Assembly (NCBI RefSeq): GCF_040183065.1
Contig: NC_091119.1
Span: forward strand, 66,776,892 to 66,840,891
Direction: 5' to 3'
DNA length: 64,000 nt
Source: Periplaneta americana
Lineage: Eukaryota; Arthropoda; Insecta; Blattodea; Blattidae
Shown: positions 46,530-57,035 of the stretch, in pieces
Position numbering within the stretch: position 1 is the stretch's first letter
Layout of the letters: each line of letters opens with the position of its first letter
The notes under the pieces: model-generated
The model's database searches: none
Seen by the model: only the letters and a program-made list of their open reading frames with translations
Told to the model about the DNA's origin: nothing
Position numbers and translations under genes: made by a program

Positions 46530-47170
46530 AGGTCTCCAACGAAACGAGAACATAAGCTATCAAAAATTCAAGCTTTGCTCAGGATTCAAAAATCAGTGCG
46601 TGAAATTGCTCAAATGTTGAAACTGTCTCCATGAACCGTCGTGAAATGGAAAAACAAGGAGGATGGACTAGTTTCGGAAGCAGAGAGGGCAGGAGGACCA
46701 AGTAAGGTAACATCGCAGACAAAAAGGACAATTCGACAGTGGGTTAAGGACAAAATTGGTAAAAGCACACGAATAGTGACTAAGAAACTTAACTTTTCCG
46801 AAAATTACGAATTGCAGAACAAAACTATTTCGCATAATATGATGATCCGTAGACATTGCAGACAGACAGCAGAGTGGGACCGAAGAGCTTCACACTTCAA
46901 ATTCTTACTAAACAAAATCAAGACAAAGTGCAGCGGTGTGTTGACTGGCCTGGAAATTCACCTGACTTGAATTCTGTGGAGCATATGTGGAGCAGGTTAT
47001 AGGGTAACGTGTTTCGAGCCCGTAGACCGAGAAACCGTGTTGACTTGGTGATCCATGTGCAGGGAGAGTGGAACTCCGTAAATCCGGAGGACACATGCAA
47101 ACTCATCGAGAGTTTTACGAGGCGTGTGAAACAATGTCATGAGCGAAATGGAAATCACACCGATTATTAG
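46530..47170 (+). pseudogene. Tc1-like transposase, internally deleted
   Basis: It starts RSPTKREHKLSKIQALL then REIAQMLKLSP and a stop, TVVKWKNKEDG, GGPSKVTSQTKRTIRQWVKD and KIGKSTR: the paired HTH domains of Tc1-type transposases. At about 46,855 it jumps to QDKVQRCVDWPGNSPDLNSV then EHMWSRL, the third acidic residue region, and ends PEDTCKLIESFTRRVKQCHE then RNGNHTDY and TAG at 47168-47170. The DxD part of the catalytic core is gone. ACAGAAACTTTTGTTA lies as a direct, not inverted, pair at 46394-46410 and 47272-47289, so the left end does not look original. Confidence 0.88.
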
Positions 47171-47402
47171 GAACAATTAACCTAAGTACAATTTAAATAT
47201 ACTGTAGTGTTGTTTTAAATTCCTATACGCGTATGTAAAGAAAATACATGAAGAAATAAAAATTTATCTGTAACAGAAACTTTTGTTACACCGCGTATTC
47301 TATTTCTTCAAGCATCAAAATTTAGGAGCCTGATTAAACAATGAATAAACTATTATACCGAAACAAGAGAAGCTACATAGTGCCTTCACAGTCTGTTATA
47401 TA
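47171..47402. other. No gene; downstream Tc1 flank
   Basis: AT-rich. Contains the presumed right terminal repeat of the Tc1-like element (GTAACAGAAACTTTTGTTAC near 47271-47290). Confidence 0.5.
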
Positions 47403-47550
47403 CAGTCACGAAGCTTGAGTTGTTGAGGGTACCAGGAATAATAGACTGCCGGTATTACTCCGCACTGTCTGTAATGAGGCGATAGTAGCGATCCTAGTGG
47501 TTAGTAACTATCTATGGATGCATATTCCCTAGTATTGAGCTTCGTGACTG
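47403..47550. mobile_element. 148-bp MITE, TA target
   Basis: Ends CAGTCACGAAGCTTGAG (left) and, on the opposite strand, CAGTCACGAAGCTCAATA (right), with TA at 47401-47402 and 47551-47552. No coding capacity. The interior phrase TAGCGATCCTAGTGGTTAG lies at 47487-47506. Confidence 0.8.
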
Positions 47551-47689
47551 TATATACTATACCGTGGTTCTTAGCAACGACATGCAAATGTTTCTTATAA
47601 CGGTCATTTTTACTTACAAAAGAAATAGGTCTAAAATATTTTAATTAGTTATAATATTAGAAAGAATATATAAGAAAGCTTCGAGCTGA

Positions 47690-47914
47690 TTTGGATACAT
47701 ATTGATAATGAATGAGGAAAGATGGCCAAAGAAATTTTTTCACTGGATACCACTTTATAGACAAAAACGTGGCAGACCAAGAAGATCGTGGTATGATACA
47801 GTAGTATCAGAGGGACTGTGTCTGCATATGGTCTGCAAGAAGATGACGTACGAGACCGAGAGAGAGGCGTTTCGGAATTGGAAGATGGCGTTAGCTGTAA
47901 ACCTACTAGTCTGA
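47690..47914 (+). pseudogene. Non-LTR retrotransposon ORF2 C-terminus (third family)
   Basis: The frame has MNEERWPKKFFHWIPLYRQK then RGRPRRSWYDTVV, EREAFRNWKMAL and a stop. RWPKxxxxWxPxxRxKRGRPRxSW is the end of another arthropod LINE group's ORF2. Upstream parts are missing. Distinct from the [12 protein letters not shown] and RRRYQIIDDIK families seen elsewhere in this window. Confidence 0.8.
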
Positions 47915-48199
47915 CCAGATTTCCGGGAACAGTTCCCGGTTTTAAGCTGCTGCCCCCGGGTAGCAAATGTTCCCGTTTTTGTCCCCTGAAATTAATTTTG
48001 TCCCCAGAAGCCATAATTTTGTTTCAATAATTTTTACTGGATCTGCTGAAAATCATGTAGGCCTACATTTCTGAACGGTTTTCAGTATGAGAACCACCCA
48101 CCACAGTATGAAATATTCTGCACTCTTTGAGAAGAACACAGCATCTTTGTATTTGGTCATCTCAGCATTCGCGTTGCACGGAAGCGTTAGAACTCCCGC

Positions 48200-48390
48200 A
48201 GCGTCAATTTTTATGTATTTCAAAAAAAGAAGAAAAGTAATTTTGTGACATATCAACAGGTGAAAAGTGGTATGATGTTTTTCAACATTAAAAAAAAATC
48301 CATTCCATTTGGAAAGCTTCTCAAAATAGTGTCATTAATCATGTGTCATCCAGGCATAATTAATGTGCTGAAAGATTTTTTTCTCTACAA
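48200..48390 (+). pseudogene. Possible hAT transposase C-terminal scrap
   Basis: The frame around 48,330-48,390 reads SLIMCHPGIINVLKDFFLYN, vaguely like the hAT dimerisation motif (P-x-S/G-x-x-x-x-E-R-x-F-S). Short and frameshifted. It abuts the LINE copy at 48391. Weak. Confidence 0.3.
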
Positions 48391-48813
48391 TCGGTTGAGA
48401 AGCTTTTGTCATCCAGTCTGCTGTCAAAAAATCTTAAAGTTACAATTTATAAAACAGTTATATTACCGGTTGTTCTGTATGGTTGTGAAACTTGCACTCT
48501 TACTTTGAGGAACAGATTAAGGGTGTTTGAGAATAAGGTTGTTAGGAAAATATTTGAGGCTAAAAGAGATAAAGTTACAGGAGAATGGAGAAAGTTACAC
48601 AACGCAGAACTGCGTGCATTTTATTCATAACCCGACATAATTAGGAACATTAAATCCAGACGTTTCAGATGGGCAGGGCATGTAGCACGTATGGTTGAAT
48701 CCAGAAATGCATATAGAATGTTAGTTGTGAGGCCGGAGGGAAAAAGATCTTTGGGGAGGCTGAGACGTAGATGGAAGGATAATATTAAAATGGATTTGAG
48801 GAGGTGGGATATT

Positions 48814-48892
<79 letters not shown>

Positions 48893-49088
48893 TTCATTTG
48901 TTGATGAACATAACAGGCAAAGCCCAATTACAATGTTCACGACTAACAAATTAATTGATAAAACATAAACAAGAAAAAGGAAACGATAGAGACTGGATTA
49001 ATCTTGCATAGAATAGGAACCGATGGCGGGCTTATGTGAGGGAGGCAATGAACCTGCGGTTTTCTTAAAAGCCATTTGTAAGTAAGTA
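48391..49088 (+). pseudogene. Partial copy of the 22098 LINE, split by an insertion
   Basis: Matches the 3' third of the LINE at 22098-23735: [20 protein letters not shown], a gap of one codon pair, RVFENKVVRKIFEAKRDKVT, an in-frame stop at 48628, [16 protein letters not shown] sequence and the end TGCGGTTTTCTTAAAAGCC with a TAAG tail (49077-49088). It is interrupted at 48813-48984 by a T-rich insert. Starting at the same kind of mid-ORF point, it is an independent 5'-truncated insertion. Confidence 0.9.
48813..48984 (-). mobile_element. LINE 3' end with (TAAA)n tail inserted in another LINE
   Basis: The plus strand shows a long TTTA run (48813-48893), then ~90 bp. On the minus strand this is a short coding end (WALPVMFINK and stop) followed by repeated TAAA. 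Comparison with the intact copy at 23625-23640 gives the insertion point, between GGGATAT and the AGAGACTGG segment. Confidence 0.7.
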
Positions 49089-50114
49089 AATGAACTAAAT
49101 CTGGTCTGATGAAAAGTCAAGATTGAAAGTTGAAACAGTTACAGCTTTGTTACAAGTGAAAACAAAGTTTCATTTCTAATTTGAAGAACTTAGTGTGAAG
49201 CTGTATGGGAATGAACAGATCCTTAAAAATATACATTCTTCAGACAAGTACTTGCATAATGTATATTATAGAGTTCAATGTGTACAATATTATGCGAAAG
49301 ACTTCCATGCATGCGTCAGTACTGAAACTGAATTCTTAGTGGCTATAAATATGTATAGGAATTTCGTGTGTTTATGCATTTAATTAAAAAAGTTAAGAGA
49401 CTCTACATATTTAGTGTGCAAAGTTCTATCATTGTATTTACTGTTACATGAATTTTGTACAACGTTTCAATGGAGAGTGCCTAGGTAAGCGTTTATGGTT
49501 TTTCTTGAAATTACCGATGTCCCTTGCTGGACCACAAAAAATCTGGTCAGCCGCCGCCGCCGCCACCCCCGCTACTACTACTACTACTACTACTACTACT
49601 AGAATTAAATTAAATGGCAATAGGCCTATAGGCTACTGTAACGTTCTTTCTTAGCTACAAATTCTATTGCGATACAATTTCATTGCAATAATGAAAGAAT
49701 ACTGAAAAGGAAATAGCATGAAGAAGTTAAGTATTTGGGGAAATTCTGCCCTATCTTGTCCACTACACACAAAACTGAACTCGGCCCTTTGGCGAGAAGT
49801 CTTGAGATAACGAGGTACGCTGAGCTTGCGTACTTGTGGTCAGTGTCTCCTGTCACGGCGCTATGTTGTATGTCACGTGAAACCTTTCCGCACTGCATTC
49901 CACCATGACCTTCCTGTGTCCAGTGTTACCTAACTCCCGACCTACACAGACAGAGTGGTCCTATATTTTACATTTCTTTACTAACTGAGCACACTTGTGA
50001 GTTGAATTATTCAAGGTCATTTCAGCATTAGAAGCGACTTTGTTACGAGAGCAAATTTTTTTATTTGCGAATCACTTTCTCCTGTTCTTATTTTAATAGA
50101 TCGACTTTTGGGAC
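49089..50114. other. Upstream flank of the host gene; small microsatellite
   Basis: GCC repeats followed by CTA/ACT repeats lie at 49550-49601. No other feature; no recognisable element within 450 bp of the promoter. Confidence 0.55.
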
Positions 50115-50150
50115 TATAAAAGCTTGCAGAAGACACACTGAGACATCAGT
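50115..50150 (+). promoter_or_regulatory. Core promoter: TATA box and TCAGT initiator
   Basis: TATAAAAG starts at 50115. The arthropod initiator TCAGT lies at 50146-50150, so the presumed +1 (A, 50148) is 33 bp from the first T of the TATA box. That leaves a 34-nt 5' UTR before the ATG at 50182. Confidence 0.82.
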
Positions 50151-50181
50151 CTTCTGCACAAAGACAGCAAACTCAGCCACC

Positions 50182-53100
50182 ATGTATCAGCTGGTAAGCA
50201 TCACTTACAAATTGTATCTAGGATATCACTCAGTCTCATAAATGGATTAGTTAAAATTGCTCTCACTTGAAGCACAGAATGATTTTCGAAGGCAATATCT
50301 TGAACTTGTATTTATCACCAAGTTTTATGAGTAACAGTAGTACATCTATTTAGCTTCATTTAAAAATTTAACAAAATGTTAGTTCCGTTAATCAGAATTA
50401 CGAAATAACCAGTTAGAATTTGAGACAAAAGTCTAACTCTACCGTACATGATCTCCAAAGAAAGATTTTACATAAACTATTTCCAAATCTATTTTATGTA
50501 ACAGTAACGCAGTGTTATTGAAGTTATAATCAAACACATTCCTCCAATTGATAAAATACTGATTTACATAATCAAAGTTTTAAAATTGGTTTTGCAATTC
50601 TACTCGTATGTACATAACGTTCACACCACAGTCGTTAAAATTATAAAAAATGTTAATTAATTAATTACGTTCTATTTTATTAAATCTCGTAATTCGTTCA
50701 TTTTATCATGATACCTTATTTCATAAGTTTTAACAGTGTAGAATTCTTAAAACCAAAACTAGGGTCACTTATACTAGCTACAATATCTTTTATCAACAGT
50801 AATCTCACAAGAGGTTTTGATTTATCTAGAGAAATTCAAAACTATAGTGGGATTTAATTGACTATTACACGATTAGAAGAAATTATATAAAGATTATAAG
50901 AAATAAAGTAATATAATACAATAAAATATTGATTGACTTACTGAAATTATATTTTACTAATGTTAGCTTCACCAAAACGTTTGAACGGAACCGCCATTTT
51001 CAGTTGACTGTCTATGCTGTAAATAAATTACGATCGCAAAGCATGTTTTATAGTATCGTAAAGGATTTGCAGTTTGAAATTTTGGCAAACAAATAAAGAA
51101 ATATTAGGGTAGTGATAAAAACAAACAAGTGCTAGGGAAGCGATAAAATTAAACAAATGCTAGGGAAGCGATAAAATTGCGCGATAAGCAGCCATGATTG
51201 GTTGAAAGATGTTCTTTCCTACAGTTTTATTGGTCAAAAGTAGTATGACGTAGTAAAAGTGTAATAGTTATTTTAAATTTGTAAGTGGTTAGTATTTGCA
51301 GATTTGATACGACTGTCAAGAAATTTAATTGTCTAGGTTTAGATGTTCATAAACTTTATTTAATTTGAAACATCCACTCGATTCTCTAGGACAGATCACA
51401 TTGTACGAGTATATTAGGGTTTCACGCATAACATCAGACAACAAAGTTTTGCTTAACAATTTGACTGGTGGCTTCAAAGAAAATAACTTTCAATTTAGGA
51501 AATAAAAGTTTATAATATTGACATCAGTTCTAAGCCACCGGTGTACCTCAAGCAGTACCACGTTTTTCTACTCATCCGAGGCCGCGCTTGGGCGCGCATT
51601 CGAATCCAGCTCGGGTCATTACTTAGCTCTTCTTTTTTTTTCGAGGTTTTCCTTAAGTGTAAGACGAATTTCAGGAAATCCTTTGGCGAATCGTTGAATT
51701 CATCTCGGCAAATAACATCTCGCTGAATAATCTCGCAGTTGATAGAGCGTCATTAAATAACTTATTAAAATTTTGACACCAGTTCTTACTTTTTATCCTT
51801 TGTTACTGTATTTTATATTAAATACAATTACATGCAATAAATGCGATTTAAGACTTTCTCAAGCGTTCGACGTGATACGAAATTTGTAGCTACTTGTACC
51901 GTGTCACAGGCGGAGAAATGTCCAAATTTTAGATCTATCCATAGGCTGCATCAACAGGAAAGTCGATTCTTTATCGAGAGAAGTGAACTAATAGATTCCA
52001 ATTTACGATACGTAGCTCAGAAACGTTCGATTTTTCTACAGTACATCTCCCAAACAAAAATTTCGCAGCTAATGTTACGACAGTTTCAAACTGAAAGAAA
52101 ATATTTAATACATTTCTTCAGAAATTAAAAGATCTCTTTGAGATTTTTAACATATTTTCAAGACGTTTGCTTTTAAATAGTTTTCTGTTAAACGTTAGCG
52201 TTTTTTTTAACTCCTACGCTTTTACCACATCTAATCTCCAAATTTGTGTTGACTTTATAGGCCTAGTAGGCCTACTAATAATGCTTTACTTGGCATCTCG
52301 CGTGTATTATGAATTAGTAATACCTGCAAACTTTAATAATATAAAGAAAATCCAGTACACATTATTACACACAATTACTATCCTTCGTATTTGACATATA
52401 TTTTGCTTTTTATCTTTGAGTTTATTAATTAGTTGCTGCCATTTGAGTAAGCATATTACTTTAATTAATAGAGAGTTAAATTTAAAGCATAAAAATTATG
52501 TTAACAGTATTGGTAAACATATTTCACTTTAGTAATGACAGTAATGGCCCAGCGTACCTGATTTATTTCTGAATAGAGGACTAAATATTTATAATCCTAT
52601 TCTAGCGTATAATTTTTGTCCGACTTTCCGTCTTTAAAATATAATTTTCAAGTCTCTTTATATAATTACCACAAAAATAAACGGTACGAAAATCTCAATA
52701 TTTCCATGCACTTCACTACTTTAATTTATGAAAATAATTTGTTTATAAGTTTCTGATATTTGATACTAAAATATTAAATATTTTGTTCCTTAACCTAATT
52801 TTATTACATTTCCTTACAATAACACAAACGCAAAATACGATCAAGAGCAATGAATTTTCAAAGGACGAATAAAATCACTAACATGGCTTCATTAAAAAAA
52901 TAAAGGAAATTGGAAGTCACGTGTCACAGATTTACAGTATGTAAAATTATTGCTTCTGATAGACAGCACTTACGACAAAATTTACCGATCATTGTTCTTT
53001 TTACTGGACTATTTAACGACGCTGTATCAAATACAATGTTATTTAGCGTCAATGGGATTGGTGATAGCGAGGTGAGGCCGAAGATTCGTCATAAATTACC

Positions 53101-54760
53101 TGACTTTCGTCTTACGGTTGGGAAAACCTCGGGAAAAGCCCAATTAGGGAATCAACCCAAGCGGGAATCGAACCCGCTCCCGAACGCAACTCTGTCATTG
53201 TTAATTTGTGTATCTCATACTTGTGCATCAGCGAATTTTCTACAGTCAGATCCATGTGAAGCACAGAGATCTTGATTCAAACTTGTTCCGTTTTTGTTTA
53301 CTATAGATCTCTATAATCGTTATCTTAGTGATATTCGTTAACGAGATTTGAGAACGAATTTTATACATATACAATTCTATTATTTTTACTCTTAAAAAAG
53401 GGATCTTTCACATTAAATAGCAAAACTACAGTCTTTAGGACTAGAGAACGTGTCTTGGTAATACAGAATGATTCACGAGGATTTACCGTCCCTTATGGAG
53501 CTTATTTCCTAAGACATTCTGTGCAAAAAACGTCATATAAACATTTGTTCTAGTCTCAATATTTCCAGAATTATACTAATTTAAAGTTTGTAAAATATTC
53601 TTGAGTTTTAAGGGTAAAAGAATATTACAGATAAAGAATGAACTATTCAGGGGTATCATTTCTTTAAAAAGCTACTATTCTGAAGCTAAAGATGTGTTGT
53701 GAATTCCATAGTTGCTTCGTACAGATTTTCTTTTTTTCGATTTTTAACTACAAAATTACATTTTCTTATGTATTTATCACAACAATTGTTACAAATCACG
53801 TCACTCTTGTAAATTCTTTAAGACTGTATATTAGGATGCATAATTAAACTGTAAAGAATCAAGTTTCTAAAGTTGTATGATTTGTAACATTTTTTTTTTT
53901 TTGATAAGTGCGTAAGAATGATGTAATTTTTAGTTAAAAACTGAAAAATAAAATTTGTGCAAAATAATTAATAACACATTTTTAGCTTCAGAACACCAGC
54001 CAATTAAAGACATGACACTTCTGAATAGTTCATTCTCTATTTGTAATATTTTTTTACCCTTAAAACTAAAAAGAAAAAGGTATTTTACTAACAATTTAAA
54101 ATTAATGTAACTTTGAAAATTTTAAGATTAGACAAATGTTTATATGACATTTTTTAATTAGAGTGTTTTCGGAAATATGTTCCGTAGGGGACGGTAAATC
54201 CTGGTGAATTTCTCTGTAGTTCCAGCAGATAGGCTAAGTTCCTCTTCGTTGACCTTTCCTGATGACCGAAACATTGGGAATTTCTACATCGCGTTGAAAT
54301 TCTGAAATCATTCTACGTAAAAAAATCGGTTTTAAGTTGCATCCTCATCCGATGTAAGTCGCAATTTGATATTTTCCCACCTATAAATCCAATCAATCTC
54401 AGTCTGATTCGAACCTATAATACTTCGGTCCAGAGACAAGTGCGGTAACCATCGAGGACGTCTTTGGCTGCAGTGTATCTGGAGTGAATTCAAAATTCGT
54501 CATTGAAATAAAAATATACTACAATTAACACTGCAAACTAGACGCCTGTTATTTACCGCACATTGACTCATCTCGTTTCATTCGTCCGCTGTATACCAAT
54601 CTCTTCGTTTCAGCTTCTTGTCGTTCTGGCCCTCATCGCCGTGGCCGCCGCCCAGTACCCCTACTATTCGGGATACTACGGCTCCGGCTACTACGGCTCT
54701 GGCTACTACGGCGGCGTCCCTGCCTACGGCTACTCCGCTCTGGGCTACTATGGCCGCTAA
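50182..54760 (+). CDS. Small secreted Gly/Tyr-rich protein (spliced host gene)
   Basis: Coding exons 50182-50193 (MYQL) and 54614-54760 joined in phase 0 give 52 residues. The ATG has a good context (CAGCCACCATG). The donor is CTG|GTAAGC and the acceptor TCTTCGTTTCAG|CTT. Residues 1-17 are a hydrophobic signal peptide ending in AAA. The mature 35 residues begin QYPYYSGYYG, repeat SGYYG three times and end ALGYYGR; 13 are Tyr and 10 Gly. Small Gly/Tyr secretory proteins in insects are mostly cuticular or glandular, and some are antimicrobial or neuropeptide-like; which applies here is unknown. The C-terminal GR could be a trimmed amidation signal (speculative). Codons in exon 2 are GC-rich, unlike the surroundings, as expected for a selected gene. 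Starting translation at an upstream ATG in the exon 2 frame would read through the intron end and is less likely. Confidence 0.88.
51532..51772 (+). mobile_element. tRNA-derived SINE (variant) with 14-bp TSD
   Basis: Head with GGCGCGCATTCGAATCCAGC (B box ATTCGAATCC, near 51598) and a body related to, but diverged from, the 7308 family (GAGGTTTTCCTTAAGTG, GTTGATAGAGCGTCATTAAA). Near-identical repeats TTGACATCAGTTCT (51518-51531) and TTGACACCAGTTCT (51773-51786) flank it. It lies in intron 1. Confidence 0.85.
53000..53200 (-). mobile_element. tRNA-derived SINE (second variant)
   Basis: Minus strand: B box within GCGGGTTCGATTCCCGC (53161-53177), then GATTCCCTAATTGGGC, CCCGAGGTTTTCCC and GATACAGCGTCGTTAAAT. 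Shares the 3' end (TTGATACAGCGTCG) of the main family with a different middle. Target duplication not evident. In intron 1. Confidence 0.82.
53464..54216. mobile_element. Long-hairpin MITE in intron 1
   Basis: TA-flanked (53462-53463, 54217-54218). The ends are CAGAATGATTCACGAGGATT and, opposite strand, CAGAGAAATTCACCAGGATT, both then TACCGTCCC. Complementarity continues through AGTTTTAAGGGTAAAA, ATTACAGATAAAGAATG and GAACTATTCAG to about 53800/53875. Nearly the whole 753 bp could fold as one imperfect hairpin with a ~70-nt loop. No coding sequence. Confidence 0.85.
54405..54472 (-). mobile_element. tRNA-like SINE head
   Basis: Minus strand: GACGTCCTCGATGGTTACCG then AGGTTCGAATCAGAC (B box). 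Related to the head at 10255-10360 (both have GTCCT-x-GATGGTTACC). Located 140 bp before exon 2. Confidence 0.5.
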
Positions 54761-54764
54761 GAGG

Positions 54765-55610
54765 GTAAGTGAGCACTGCTATTTTATAGTATTTGGCCAT
54801 TACGATTACCTTACGTCTACGTCTAAATGCAATGGTACTTGGCAGCGTTTTCAAGTGGCGCTGCTTTGTGGTCTAAACTTACTAGCAATTAGCACAACTT
54901 TTGATCTTTTGACAAATTAACCGGGAAAATTTCTCTTTCCTCCATTTAATTTATGCCCATAAAAAGAATTGAGTTTTTATTCTAAGCATGAAAAGTACCA
55001 ACATTTACTTTTGTATATTCATATAAATGTAATCTCCTTGTTTTAAATAAAAATATCTTAAGCTCATTAAACATTCTATAAACAATACCTGTGCAAGTTT
55101 ATGGAGAAATAGTAATTTATCACCTTATTCCTCTTCTCGCACTGCTTATAGGCTATAACACGTCTTTATCATTTCATAAACCGGAATGTTTTGTATATGT
55201 GGAAATAATCACTCTAAAATGCAGAAGAAAGTATAAATTAGACAGCAGAAACATTGGTGTGTCCATCAGATGGCATTTATATTATTTAAACATGTACCAA
55301 ACCCCTTGTACCATTTAAACTTGTGGTATTCAATAATATTGTAACGCTAACAGTGAAATTCATTACAATGAATGAGCAGTGATAAATATGGACCTTAAAA
55401 CATATAGCACTGCCTTTTCATTGACTTACGATACTCATCTGAATTCCAAAGAAACGACAATTTGCTGTTTTAGAACTGGATAACTCATTAATATTCATGA
55501 CCAGATTAATTTTGATCCAGTATTTAATGTAGACGTTTATATAGCATTTAAGCTATGGTTTTGTTAATATTACATCATATTAATTCTGTTTTCTTTCTCT
55601 TTCTTTTCAG
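54765..55610 (+). other. Intron 2 of the Gly/Tyr gene (in the 3' UTR)
   Basis: Donor GTAAGT at 54765-54770, four bases after the stop codon. The acceptor is a long pyrimidine tract ending TTCTTTTCAG at 55610. Because the junction is this close to the stop, it should not trigger nonsense-mediated decay. No repeat recognised inside. Confidence 0.78.
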
Positions 55611-55745
55611 AGATTTGCTGTCTTCTTTCTGTCCACTATGTAAATTCTTCAACATCTAATTGCAGTCTGTGTATTTTTTGTGTAATCTATCAAAATTAAT
55701 AAATTTCTTTATCACATTGTAAAATAAAATTGAGCGACTGTTATT
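55611..55745 (+). other. Exon 3, 3' UTR with polyadenylation signals
   Basis: Non-coding terminal exon starting AGATTTGCTG. AATAAA occurs at 55698-55703 and 55723-55728. The cleavage site is not visible but is expected shortly after; the end given is approximate. Confidence 0.75.
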
Positions 55746-56188
55746 CAAATTTTCCACACCTTTCTATCACATTCCTTTCATCCGCTGGCAAACGTGTATC
55801 CAATCAATGAGAATGGAGACAATAGCTATTCATGATATGATACGAGTTTTATATTCTTCAAAATACGACGGACTACAGAATATAGATTTTGTTGAACAGC
55901 AACATCGTATGTCAAAAAATTCACTGTTACAGGAGAGTAAAAAAATTGAATATCTTGAAAAATAACAAATGTCTGACATAGAAGAATATTTAAATTTATT
56001 CTTACGAAATTTATATCAATGACTTGAGTAAGATGTGTTTTCAGAAGATTCGAGAAAATTTCTGTGATACGAATCAAGTGAAGTCTTATTTCGTTCATAT
56101 TTTCTACATACGAGATTGGTATTCAACATCATCGATATTTCATCTGTATGTCCACTTGATGAAAAATAGGTAGTTTGGTAAATAGATG
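55746..56188. other. No gene recognised
   Basis: AT-rich flank between the host gene and the mariner-like cluster. Confidence 0.5.
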
Positions 56189-56411
56189 CAAGGTGGTTAT
56201 AATTAAACTCAATGTGTTCAGCGTGGCACAGCACGGACTCTAATGGTCGTAGGAGTGTGAAACTTTGTAGATATCCTAATTAACCAATGCGCTCACGAAT
56301 TATGCAAAAAAAGTTCCAAGTCTCGCCACTAGGTCTATATATGGCGCTGTAAGCAGTCAAAACGTGCAATTGTCTGTAACTCTGACGTCAGTATGTTCTT
56401 CCGATTGCATT

Positions 56412-56940
56412 GAGAGTATTCCGAATCTCACCGGACCGGTGGACAACAATGACGTCACATTGCAGCGAAATAGGAACAAAACTGCTGGAAGGATCGATGG
56501 CTGTCATGGCGACTGTATAAGTTGTTGTCTGTGCTACACTAGCAAAATTTTGCGAAATTTCCGTACTGCCATCTCGTTCAAACGAAAGAAAGCATAAACA
56601 ATTTATTTCTTGAACCGGTAGTAATAACTGGTCCGTTGACATGTTCGCTCATAAGCCATTATCACATTGTTTTTACGTTCTGCTCATTACAAACAATACA
56701 GCAGAACCAAAGCAGAACACACCGCCATGACACAACAGTGCACGATGTCATTCGTCTGCTAATTCCCGCCCAATACAAGAACCAATCAGATTCACTGATG
56801 GCGACTGATGGAGACTGCCACCACCTCTGCAAGCTGATGGCATTGGTGCGACACCGGTGGAGCATCAGTCACGCCATCGGTGAAATTCGGAACACCGTGA
56901 TGCCATCAGATTGCTCAGCGCTGAGATTCGGAATACGCTC
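56412..56940. mobile_element. hAT-like MITE nested in element A, perfect 8-bp TSD
   Basis: ATTGCATT is duplicated at 56404-56411 and 56941-56948. The ends GAGAGTATTCCGAATCTCA and, on the opposite strand, GAGCGTATTCCGAATCTCA are near-perfect TIRs. The related uninterrupted sequence in element B (58085-58110) has no insert at this place. No transposase encoded. Confidence 0.88.
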
Positions 56941-57035
56941 ATTGCATTGTGTCAGTTCCCTGTTGCTTGCTGACGCGTGTTCAAGTGAATGTTCGTTGAA
57001 AACTTAGAAGGTTGAACTTTTCCTTGTGAAACGCA

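Larger units (their letters stand above)
50194..54613 (+). other. Intron 1 of the Gly/Tyr gene (4.4 kb)
   Basis: GT at 50194, AG at 54612-54613. It holds two SINEs (51532, 53000), a hairpin MITE (53464) and a tRNA-like relic (54405). A 95-codon open frame at 51841-52128 has no recognisable domain, signal peptide or splice context and is taken as chance. Confidence 0.85.

Noticed and set aside
46394..47289. Inverted terminal repeats of the Tc1-like element
   Set aside because: The two ACAGAAACTTTTGTTA copies are in direct orientation, so they cannot be the matched ends of one intact element as it stands.
51841..52128. 95-codon open frame inside intron 1
   Set aside because: No signal peptide, domain, codon bias or splice sites; length is within chance for this window.
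54618..54920. Second frame over exon 2 (Thr/Ala/Pro-rich)
   Set aside because: Shadow of the Gly/Tyr coding exon in another frame; lacks splice and signal support.
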